Positions 25,562 to 33,110 of a stretch of DNA of 64,000 bases are shown in pieces. A program made the position numbers and the translations under genes. Numbering within the stretch: position 1 is the stretch's first letter; each line of letters opens with the position of its first letter. The notes under the pieces are model-generated. The model saw nothing but the letters and a program-made list of their open reading frames with translations. It made no database searches and was not told the origin of the DNA. Source of the stretch: Hymenobacter jeollabukensis (GTDB lineage Bacteria > Bacteroidota > Bacteroidia > Cytophagales > Hymenobacteraceae); contig NZ_VAJM01000015.1 in the NCBI RefSeq assembly GCF_005771675.1, positions 119,285 through 183,284 of the forward strand, written 5' to 3'.

Positions 25562-26488
25562 TTATTCGCCTTCTATCAGATATCTATCGATGAACAGGAT
25601 GGGGAAAGCGGGGTTATCCTCTTCTAATACCAAATCCTCGTACTGTGTATCATTAATCAATTGAGTAAAAGCACTAAGCAATCTGCCGGGAGCAGCAGTG
25701 TTGATGTAATGCTTAGGACGGTTTCTAATCCGGCATATATCAACCATTGATTTAATGAGCTTGTCCCAATCATTTTTGGGACTGACCTCATTAAATACAA
25801 AGCCAGCATTTCTATTCGTAATTTTTTCGATTACCTCTCCAAGGGAGAGATTACAAGGAGCTTTATTTGCTGCCTGGCCGCAGAACCACTTTTTATTATA
25901 AAATCCTGAGAAGCAGGATTGTTGTGGGTCAAAGGGAATATTCAGATTTGGTAGAATTTGGGTTTTTGACCTAGAGGCCAAATAGAGATCAAATGAAGGC
26001 CAAGAGCTTAAAAGCGCAAGCTCTTTGAGAGTTGAGTTAACGCCTGATGGGGGGATATGACCGATGGGAGACGTTGGGTTTTGTTGGTTGGACAGCTTAG
26101 CCTGCACTATTAAAGCCCTTTGATTTTCACAATATCTAATGGTGTCATCCGGATTGCGCTGTAGATGGTTTTCTGATAGAATTATCATAAAATCCCCTAT
26201 TTCCACCCGTTGGGTAATGGTCGCGCCGTTAACGCCAGTTACTGGTGAATTGAACTCGGCTAATGGAATCTTGTCAATCCAGCCGATTCGAATATTGTAA
26301 CGGCTTTTTATGTTGGGTCTATACCAGGGATTGTGATTTAGAATGGATTTAAGTCCAGTTAAAAAGGCTTGGCGAAATAGCATAGAGACGGCCTCAAGCT
26401 CGCCATATTGCCTGGTTGTATATTGACTGGCAATCAGGTTATCGATTTGGGCATTCATGGCAAGACTTGTCATTGTGAAGAAATGCAT
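25562..26488 (-). CDS. Hypothetical 308-aa protein with possible PD-(D/E)XK motif
   Basis: Not firmly recognised. ATG at 26488, with later ATGs at 26473 and 26458. A motif pair resembling a restriction-type nuclease is visible: VEIGDFMIILSENH (D near residue 99) and RALIVQAKLSNQQ (QAK near 130). In PD-(D/E)XK enzymes this would be D…QxK. The local base composition is more AT-rich than that of its neighbours, suggesting separate acquisition. No helicase or methylase is fused. The nuclease role is an inference. Confidence 0.55.
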   Translation of the reverse strand: MHFFTMTSLAMNAQIDNLIASQYTTRQYGELEAVSMLFRQAFLTGLKSILNHNPWYRPNIKSRYNIRIGWIDKIPLAEFNSPVTGVNGATITQRVEIGDFMIILSENHLQRNPDDTIRYCENQRALIVQAKLSNQQNPTSPIGHIPPSGVNSTLKELALLSSWPSFDLYLASRSKTQILPNLNIPFDPQQSCFSGFYNKKWFCGQAANKAPCNLSLGEVIEKITNRNAGFVFNEVSPKNDWDKLIKSMVDICRIRNRPKHYINTAAPGRLLSAFTQLINDTQYEDLVLEEDNPAFPILFIDRYLIEGE

Positions 26489-26540
26489 CGTTATGCACAG
26501 TTTGTTGTGGCGCGATGATCCTTGTTGTTATGACGAGCTA

Positions 26541-26912
26541 TTAGTGCTCGTGCTGATTTGACTTGCTCGGTGTATGGGTTGGCTGTTGTGGTTTCTCTTC
26601 GTGGATTTTCAGCAGCTGCAGCTGGGCCTGGAACCCTCCTCGCTCTTGGCGACGGGCGGCCTGAAGTTGTTGTATTTCCTCCATACGTATACCGTGTGCC
26701 GTAGCTAGAGCAGCAATCACTTCCAGTACATCAGCAAGTTCAATGGCCAATTCTGCCAATGGGGCGGATTTTACCTCCAGCGCTTCTTCAACTAGCTTTT
26801 CACGCAGTGCGTCCTGGTACGCCTGCTCCCCCAGCACGCGCGTTTCGCAACGCCGCCCTGATGCGGAAATAATGTCGGGAATGAAATCGCGGATGAGTTT
26901 ACAGTATTCCAT
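26541..26912 (-). CDS. MazG-like NTP pyrophosphohydrolase
   Basis: The 123-aa protein begins MEYCKLIRDFIPDIISASGR. It has the all-alpha NTP pyrophosphatase signature: LREKLVEEALEV (E-E-x2-E, about residues 36-47) and ELAIELADVLEV (E-x2-D, about 54-65), which bind magnesium and the triphosphate. These enzymes hydrolyse NTPs or dNTPs to monophosphates. The Gln-rich C-terminal tail (about 85-123) is disordered. It is encoded 6 bp after the upstream HNH gene, so it belongs to that operon. Nucleotide depletion is a known defence strategy, so a defence role is possible. Confidence 0.78.
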   Translation of the reverse strand: MEYCKLIRDFIPDIISASGRRCETRVLGEQAYQDALREKLVEEALEVKSAPLAELAIELADVLEVIAALATAHGIRMEEIQQLQAARRQERGGFQAQLQLLKIHEEKPQQPTHTPSKSNQHEH

Positions 26913-26918
26913 GTATGG

Positions 26919-28151
26919 TTAAAAACGCATGACGTAACGGGCTGCCGCGACGCCATTAATAAACGCCACTGCTTGCTGCGCTAGAGCCGCTGCGAAATCG
27001 GGTTGGTGCTGAATCGCCGAGAAACGCAAAGAGGCATCTTCCTGCACGGCTTGCCTCAAAAAACGGGATCGATCATAGCCCCGGTATGCTTCTGCTAGCC
27101 AAGGTTCCGCTTCCCGCAAACGCTGATCAGATGGTACCCGGTCTCTTTTAACTCGCTGGTTGAACTCACGGTCTACCGGAATCAGGTTCCACAATTCATT
27201 GACGGGATACACGGCTAGTGGTAGCAAATGATCGAGGTCGTAGTCACTGGACTGGCGAATGCTTTTGCGTGTCCAAGGACAAGTAAAGGAAAACTGCTCT
27301 AGTAATAGCAGATCTACTTGATTGCGCTCCCAGCTAAGGGGCCGGCGATTATCCGGCCGAGCGGTAAGCAGGCTATACACGTGACCACGGGTAAGAAGCT
27401 CACTAGCTGTCTGGGTAACGCCTTCAGTGAATAGACACCATTCGTGGATGCAAAGCGCTTCAATGTAGAGGCAGAGGCGGTGGAAAGCCGCCCAAAGCGC
27501 CGACTTGATTACCACGCACAACTCCCGCGGCTGCGTGCCTGGCAGCGACAGCACAGAAGCAGGTAGATTGGCCAGCCGGGTAGGTTTGTCAAATACGGTC
27601 CACTGTTTTGGGCCCGCGTAACGGATAGGCATTTGCACCGCGGTAACAATGGCGGATACGGCCTTATCGTAAGCTTCTTGAAGTGCCGGCGCATAAGTAG
27701 CCCGCCGCCTGGGAGTACGCATGTCTGAAACCAAGAAAAAACCATCGGAAGCTCGTACCGAGAGGTGAACGGTCAGTTGCCATTGCGCCCGTAGCTGACA
27801 TAAGGCGGGGCGAAAGCTCAGGTCGTTGCGCACTATCCCATTGCGCTCCGCGCGGGCTCCCTGGTAAATGGGTTGCTGCTCATCCGCAAAAGGCCAGTAA
27901 TAGGCAATCCAGAGTTCGGCAACGCGCCGCAGGGGGATTGCAATATCCCGGCCGGTGGCAGTCAGGTCGGGATAGGCCAGCACCAAATCGTTGATTGCCC
28001 GCAGGAGAGCGATTTTGTAGCTGGTCGTTTTAGTATCGTATTTGAGGACGGTTGCGAGAGCATGTTCCCCGGTGGATTCATCAAACATAAGAACGTAAGT
28101 TGGGAGCTGACCACCAAGGAAGCTTACACGGCGCCACCCCCATAGCTCCAC
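26919..28151 (-). CDS. HNH endonuclease domain protein, 410 aa
   Basis: The C-terminal third carries an HNH-like core: FTCPWTRKSIRQSSDYDLDH, LLPLAVYPVNELWNLIPVD, then REFNQRVKRDR. DLDH is the metal site and N/K close the fold; the zinc Cys are reduced to one. The N-terminal 250 residues are unassigned, starting with a strand pair and TKTTSYKIALLRAIND. GTG at 28151 is chosen because the strands before the first ATG (28088) look conserved. It overlaps the upstream gene by 28 bp, which indicates tight coupling. Confidence 0.72.
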   Translation of the reverse strand: MELWGWRRVSFLGGQLPTYVLMFDESTGEHALATVLKYDTKTTSYKIALLRAINDLVLAYPDLTATGRDIAIPLRRVAELWIAYYWPFADEQQPIYQGARAERNGIVRNDLSFRPALCQLRAQWQLTVHLSVRASDGFFLVSDMRTPRRRATYAPALQEAYDKAVSAIVTAVQMPIRYAGPKQWTVFDKPTRLANLPASVLSLPGTQPRELCVVIKSALWAAFHRLCLYIEALCIHEWCLFTEGVTQTASELLTRGHVYSLLTARPDNRRPLSWERNQVDLLLLEQFSFTCPWTRKSIRQSSDYDLDHLLPLAVYPVNELWNLIPVDREFNQRVKRDRVPSDQRLREAEPWLAEAYRGYDRSRFLRQAVQEDASLRFSAIQHQPDFAAALAQQAVAFINGVAAARYVMRF

Positions 28152-29104
28152 CCGAATTCGTGTTCCAATTGGTGTTGTGCACGGCGCACGTTGCTTTGTT
28201 GCGAGGAGGCAAAAAGCCAGCGATCGGTTCGATCAGCTAAGCGCCAGGCCTGCTGGTGCGCCTCCCATACCTCCTGGTTGCGCACGTCCTGATTGACCAG
28301 CACCCGAACGAGCCGCCCGGTTGTTACGTCCAGCGCTTGAAATCCACCGCTTTCTTTCTCGACGGCCCTTAAGCTTAGCACAATCGGGGGCAAATACCTG
28401 TGCTGACTTAGAGATTCATGCGCTTGTGGTAGAACCGGGTAAAAGGCCCAGAGCGAACGCCAATGATCAGCTGAGTAAAAGGCTCGCAGCGGCTCTGCTT
28501 GGTGCATGAGATAACGGAGGCCCTGGTATTCCAGGATCAACAGCTTTCCGTGCAGCACTTGGCTGTGCCGCCTAAGTTGGCGCATTTGCTGCTCTGCCTG
28601 AGTTGCCTGCATCGGATCGATAAAGAGCTCATTGAGCAGGTTAAGCAGCGGCAGGACGGCTTGCTGCATCACGACCGGTGCGAAGCGGTAGCGGTCCGGA
28701 TGCGCGTGGTAGTTGCGCATCTTGCGAGCCCAGTGCAGCTTTTGCTTTAGCTCTTGAGCCTGAGCGCGACGGCAGACCAAATCAATCAGGTTTGCCAGCT
28801 TCGGAGGCTGCGAATGCCTATGCTGGGATGACGAGGTCACGGCGATTCCCAATTGCTCAGCTCGAAATTTGACGGCCATTTCGAGAATCCCGAGCAGGTG
28901 TTGAAGCCCCTGATCGTACATGGGGTAGTGGTGCCAGGAATTAGCAAGCAGATAGCTCGTGGTGCGGTAGGCGTTACGTACGTCCTCGGGAACCAGGGAA
29001 TGAAAGCGTGCTTTGGGTACCCAGGTTTGCAAAAAGCTGTTCAGGGTAGGGTAACCCAACAGCTGCCAAGTAACATCTGCTGCAAACCAATCCATCGAGT
29101 CCAT
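28124..29104 (-). CDS. Hypothetical 326-aa protein between two HNH genes
   Basis: Not recognised. ATG at 29104 (MDSMDWFAADVTWQLLGYPT) lies just after the upstream stop; an earlier ATG at 29149 would overlap the upstream gene by 38 bases. The N-terminal 190 residues are helical, with an HEPN-like look in KLHWARKMRNYHAHPDRYRF (RNxxxH-like RNYHAH). The C-terminal part is strand-rich. If the RNxxxH reading is right, it could be an RNase. It overlaps the HNH gene downstream, so the two probably form a complex. Confidence 0.58.
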   Translation of the reverse strand: MDSMDWFAADVTWQLLGYPTLNSFLQTWVPKARFHSLVPEDVRNAYRTTSYLLANSWHHYPMYDQGLQHLLGILEMAVKFRAEQLGIAVTSSSQHRHSQPPKLANLIDLVCRRAQAQELKQKLHWARKMRNYHAHPDRYRFAPVVMQQAVLPLLNLLNELFIDPMQATQAEQQMRQLRRHSQVLHGKLLILEYQGLRYLMHQAEPLRAFYSADHWRSLWAFYPVLPQAHESLSQHRYLPPIVLSLRAVEKESGGFQALDVTTGRLVRVLVNQDVRNQEVWEAHQQAWRLADRTDRWLFASSQQSNVRRAQHQLEHEFGWSYGGGAV

Positions 29105-29111
29105 ATTCGGC

Positions 29112-29909
29112 TTATTCAAGGCGTAAACTGATAGTATGGGTGATGCCATTCAGTGAAACGACGAGCTCGTGTGGGTCGCGAGAAAGGATGACGGTGTCAC
29201 CAAAATCAAATTCTTTGTGATGATTAGGGCATAGAATCAATAGGTTATCTGGCATTTCGCAGCCCTGAAGGCGTTTCGGGGTAATGTGGGCTGCCTCAAT
29301 GTAGAACTGCCCGTTCTGCTTGCGGATAGTAGTCTGGCAAATCTGACAAGCATGGTTGCGCAGAATTTTGAGTAGCGCCACCGTATGGTTGTCGCGTTTG
29401 TATTGCCGCAGCTGTAGTGTAACCAGTTGCGAATCCGTGGGCCGGAGGCTGCGCAAAGCGTGAATGATATCAGCCCGGCTCAAGGTCTGGACAGCAATGG
29501 ACTCCACGTCTTCTTGTTCCAGCTCATTCTGAAAGCGTGGGGGGAGCCGCGCGGCAAAGCGTGCGTAGATGCTCCACATGGTTTTCAGAGTAACGGGTGT
29601 GCGCTGCACGCTTTGGTAGTAGAGAATATGTTCCCGAAGGGCGCGGACCGCATTACGGAGCGTAGCAGCAGGGTAGTTCGTGCTGATTTGTTCCAGGAAG
29701 TACTCCATGGAAAAGGCATTCAGTGTGCGTGTAAAGCCGCGCCCTTCCATCAGGTAGCGAAAGTTGTTGATGTAGTCCCGGGCCGAGTTCACATTGAGCC
29801 CATGCCGATTCACCAGTAGTTGAGCTCCGTCGGTGAGACTGGTCTGACCATGATACACGTGCGTGGCAACCAGGTAAGCATCCGGCACGCAAGAATTTGG
29901 GATCTTCAT
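29112..29909 (-). CDS. HNH endonuclease domain protein, 265 aa
   Basis: The C-terminal HNH domain is complete: HACQICQTTIRKQNGQFYIE, AAHITPKRLQGCEMPDNLLI, LCPNHHKEFDFG. CxxC and CPNH bind zinc, and AAHI with NLL and H are catalytic. The first 170 residues are helical, with similarity in style to other bacterial HNH fusions that carry a DNA-reading domain. ATG at 29909. It heads the minus-strand group 23590-29909 and is followed by the 326-aa gene after 7 bp. Confidence 0.78.
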   Translation of the reverse strand: MKIPNSCVPDAYLVATHVYHGQTSLTDGAQLLVNRHGLNVNSARDYINNFRYLMEGRGFTRTLNAFSMEYFLEQISTNYPAATLRNAVRALREHILYYQSVQRTPVTLKTMWSIYARFAARLPPRFQNELEQEDVESIAVQTLSRADIIHALRSLRPTDSQLVTLQLRQYKRDNHTVALLKILRNHACQICQTTIRKQNGQFYIEAAHITPKRLQGCEMPDNLLILCPNHHKEFDFGDTVILSRDPHELVVSLNGITHTISLRLE

Positions 29910-30004
29910 CGTAAGTAGCGTTTTATGAAAGCGTAAGCTATGGTTCGTAGAGGTTACCTAAACTTCGCTACCTTATCAATCACAAGCTGATTCCTTGTCT
30001 TCCG

Positions 30005-30232
30005 ATGGTCCGCAGAAAAAATAATACGGTCGGTATGGATTCCTACCAGACATTGCCGACTCAAGGGTTGACTGTCGCTGAATTTCGGCAATATCCTGGT
30101 TGTGAAGCCTACTCACGTGAGGAAGCAGAAGAGATACTGCAAAGCCTGCGACAATTGGCGCTGATCGTGTGCGAACACGTCCGCCGTAACCCTGCATGGG
30201 ACCCAATGGAGGAGGGCGACGCATCAGGATGA
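30005..30232 (+). CDS. Small hypothetical protein, 75 aa
   Basis: This is a short plus-strand gene in an otherwise minus-strand region. ATG at 30005. The core LTVAEFRQYPGCEAYSREEA, followed by EEILQSLRQLALIVCEHV, looks like a conserved two-helix protein of the Bacteroidota. No function can be assigned. It is divergent from the HNH gene at 29909 and convergent with the HKD nuclease gene. A shadow frame cannot be excluded, but composition and helical pattern favour a gene. Confidence 0.5.
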   Translation: MVRRKNNTVGMDSYQTLPTQGLTVAEFRQYPGCEAYSREEAEEILQSLRQLALIVCEHVRRNPAWDPMEEGDASG

Positions 30233-30307
30233 CTAGCGGTTGACTAGGCCCAATAGCTCCTCTACAGGCATTACGCAGAATGGGTAAATAGCTGGGGCCA
30301 ACAGCTT

Positions 30308-31195
30308 CTACCCGTGATAATCGTCTTTAAACGCGCGAACCGCAACAATGAATTCGGCAACGAGGGTGATCAACCGCTTTTGTTCCGGGTGTGAAAGCTG
30401 ATCCAGATCGTTTGTTGCCAAGCGTTGCGGCAGCTCGGCCCGGACCATATCGTACCTGCCAAAACCGCCCCGTTCCAACGCGTAGCGCAGTGCGCTGGAG
30501 TTGAAGTGGCGTCGCTGTTTGCTTGGGAACCGGTCCGCTTCAGCACCGGATATCACGCCACGGAGGATGAAGCGATTGCCGGGGTGCTCAATGGCCACGT
30601 AGAAGGTATTGTTGAGCGCCCGAACGCGAAGCTCATCGTCCTGGTCTTGGTCAATGAAGGTGTCCTCATCAACTTCTTCGCACAGGTACTCGTCCAGTAC
30701 CGCGCCAAAAGGCAGCTGCTGCGGTCCTCGTTTCACGCTCCCGACGGCCGGGCGTTGCTCAAACGGCGCGATGTGCTGCTGAACGAAGCTACGTAGTTCC
30801 TCTAGCTCGGCCGGTGATTCCAGCTGATACCCGATTTCAATGGTGTTGCTGTTGGAGCTGCTTAGCAGGTTGAGTGAAGTGACCAGTCCACTGGTTTCGT
30901 TGTAGTAAAGCTTAGCATGCAGGCTGTTGATCAATTTGGGACTGATACCAAGTGCCTCCACCTGCTCTCGATGCACCGGGTTCTCATCGCGGATGTACAT
31001 GCTGATCCGAACGCCGCGCTGACGAGCAGCGGTTAACGCGCCCGCCAGCTGCTTCCAGTAGGTCAGGTTCACGTAGGGCGAAACCAGAACAAGTTCTTTT
31101 TTCGCTTCCAGCACGACGTCGAGTAACGTGCTGCTGATTTTATGGGGAGGAAGAAGCCGCACGGGTCGTATGCCTAGCAAATGTGCCTGGGACAC
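30308..31195 (-). CDS. Phospholipase D-like (HKD) nuclease, 295 aa
   Basis: A single HKD half-site is present: SLHAKLYYNE (H93, K95, with Glu 100 in place of the usual Asp), followed by TSLNLLSSSNSNTIEIG. Enzymes with one HKD motif dimerise to form the active site and cut DNA or RNA. The start is GTG at 31195, as no ATG lies nearby. An acidic stretch (about residues 165-185) separates the nuclease from a C-terminal domain. It is the last gene of the minus-strand module that includes the SNF2 helicase and type III-like enzymes; the gap to the previous gene is 79 bp. Confidence 0.75.
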   Translation of the reverse strand: MSQAHLLGIRPVRLLPPHKISSTLLDVVLEAKKELVLVSPYVNLTYWKQLAGALTAARQRGVRISMYIRDENPVHREQVEALGISPKLINSLHAKLYYNETSGLVTSLNLLSSSNSNTIEIGYQLESPAELEELRSFVQQHIAPFEQRPAVGSVKRGPQQLPFGAVLDEYLCEEVDEDTFIDQDQDDELRVRALNNTFYVAIEHPGNRFILRGVISGAEADRFPSKQRRHFNSSALRYALERGGFGRYDMVRAELPQRLATNDLDQLSHPEQKRLITLVAEFIVAVRAFKDDYHG

Positions 31196-31274
31196 ACCGA
31201 CTGCAATCCTTCCTCAAGGAAGCAGCCGGTGTATCCGGGCCGAGTAACTAATTTATCTCAATAATCTGCCTTTG

Positions 31275-33080
31275 CTAGCGGTATTCTGCTTCGCCAAAAA
31301 GAAACGCATCCAACAACTGAGCCTTTTGATGCGTCCGCTCTTCACAAGCTGCCAGGGTCCAGTAAGGCTGGGTGTGACCAAGCAATTGTTGCACTTCCTG
31401 AAGCTTGGACTCTTTGTAGGTCAGCTGCTTTTTGTGTAGAGGATGATTCAGCACCTTGCGATTCAATTCCCACTCCAACAGCATTAGGTTGCCCAGCGAG
31501 TTCAGCGTCGAATGGTGCCAAGTTTCGGGAGCTGTAAACGCATCCGATGGATTCCGGGGGTGGATGTGCTCCACTTCGTAACTGACTTTGCCAAGAACCA
31601 GCTCCCGCAGTTCAGGATCGTGCCAGCCAGTTCGCCATTCCGGGTCCTGCATCAGGAGTGCGGAAAGACGGGACGTAAGCTCGCGGCGGGCGGCGTTGTC
31701 GAATACGTCCCCTTTCAGGCGTTCGTCAAAAAACCATTCCCGGTCGTAATCCTGCAGCTTCTTTCGCACTTGGGCCAGCAGCGTATCAGGTGTCGATTCA
31801 GGCCGTAGTATCTCCCGAATAACTTGGTAGGTGAAGGTGCGCCCGTCGTTGACCACCTTGGCTGATTCCAATGTTTTGATGATGTAGAACTTCACCATCA
31901 ACTCCTTCCACAACTCAAACTTGGGCTTTATCGCCTCAAAGCCGGCATCGTGAAACCGGAACAGGTAGATTACGTCGAGGAACTCGAACCGCCAGCCGTA
32001 GCGGGTGCGCCATTGCAGGTCGTGCCAGATTTCGTGCCGCGCGGAAATACCTTCCTCCCAGAGAAAGCGCATTTCTACCAACCGGTTCAGATCAACCAGT
32101 GGGTTGGCGCCAAGGGCGGCGCGCAGTTTGTTGGCGTCGAGACCCTGCGGCCGGCTCAAGAGCACGGAATCAAATACGCGTTCGTAAAACCGATCCGGGC
32201 CGGACTCGTGCAGGGCCCGGTTGAGGCCGGCCCGCTCGATCAGGATGCGCTGGTATATGCGCAGAATCTGGTCAGGGCTGGTGACGTTGTACGTCTTTGC
32301 CTTGTTGCGGGCGACGATGTTGGCGTAGAAGGCGTCAATATCCAGCAGCGCAGCCTGCTTCTCGTCGTCCGTCAGGTTCTTGCCATGCGTGAGGTAATCG
32401 TAGAGCTTGATTTTAAACAAGTCGTCTCCGGTCAGTGGCAGGCCCGTGGTGTTAATCGTGTTAAAGATGTCGAGGGCCTTGGCCAGACCATTGCGCGTCT
32501 CAATCACGACTACATGAATGGCGGCAACCAGGAAAGCAAAGAACGCTGCCGGCTCAAAGCCGGGGCTGTCTTCACCGGCCTGCGTTTCCTGGCCCTCAAA
32601 CCAGTCGTAGATAAAAAAGGCGTTGCGCAGGTAGGGATTCTGAATAGCCGCGGTCGGGCGGTCGGGCAGCGATGGACTACTTAGCACCTCGTCGAGCCAT
32701 TTTTGCTGCTCCTGGCTACTAACCTGGGTGCGAAGCCAGTCCGAGTGCCGCAGCTCCTGCGGAAGAACTTGCTCCCCATACTGCCACTTAGCTACCTGGC
32801 AGAGCAGCAGCAGTGTGGTCAGACGCTGCTGACCATCCACTACTTCCCATTCATCCGTGGCCCGCGGAATCAGCAACAGCGTGCCGATAAAATACGGCTC
32901 ACGGGATTGAAAAGCATTCCAGAATCCCATTAGCAACCGCTGGATCTGGTCTTCGCTCCACGCTAATGGACGCTGATACACGGGAATAACATACGATTGG
33001 CCCGCGAGTAGCCCATCTTGGCCGGTACTAGGCAGGAGCGTACACGTACGGGCCTTTACGAAACCTTCGGTGCTGATCAT
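31275..33080 (-). CDS. GmrSD-like DUF262/DUF1524 protein, 601 aa
   Basis: The N-terminal DUF262 domain shows YVIPVYQRPLAWSEDQIQRL (about residues 30-49), YFIGTLLLIP and VVDGQQRLTTLLLL (80-93), a ParB-like nucleotide-using fold. The C-terminal DUF1524 domain has the HNH-like EVEHIHPRNPSD and LNSLGNLMLLEWELNRKV. GmrSD (type IV) enzymes cut glucosylated hydroxymethylcytosine DNA; related proteins such as BrxU and SspE have other targets. The start is ATG at 33080, 30 bp after Res. It may target modified phage DNA that escapes the type III-like system. Confidence 0.85.
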   Translation of the reverse strand: MISTEGFVKARTCTLLPSTGQDGLLAGQSYVIPVYQRPLAWSEDQIQRLLMGFWNAFQSREPYFIGTLLLIPRATDEWEVVDGQQRLTTLLLLCQVAKWQYGEQVLPQELRHSDWLRTQVSSQEQQKWLDEVLSSPSLPDRPTAAIQNPYLRNAFFIYDWFEGQETQAGEDSPGFEPAAFFAFLVAAIHVVVIETRNGLAKALDIFNTINTTGLPLTGDDLFKIKLYDYLTHGKNLTDDEKQAALLDIDAFYANIVARNKAKTYNVTSPDQILRIYQRILIERAGLNRALHESGPDRFYERVFDSVLLSRPQGLDANKLRAALGANPLVDLNRLVEMRFLWEEGISARHEIWHDLQWRTRYGWRFEFLDVIYLFRFHDAGFEAIKPKFELWKELMVKFYIIKTLESAKVVNDGRTFTYQVIREILRPESTPDTLLAQVRKKLQDYDREWFFDERLKGDVFDNAARRELTSRLSALLMQDPEWRTGWHDPELRELVLGKVSYEVEHIHPRNPSDAFTAPETWHHSTLNSLGNLMLLEWELNRKVLNHPLHKKQLTYKESKLQEVQQLLGHTQPYWTLAACEERTHQKAQLLDAFLFGEAEYR

Positions 33081-33110
33081 AGAAAGGTGGAATAATGGGG
33101 GTAAAGCGAG

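Noticed and set aside
31950..32684. A 244-codon plus-strand frame opposite the DUF262 gene
   Set aside because: Antisense shadow; the minus-strand protein has complete DUF262 and DUF1524 motifs.
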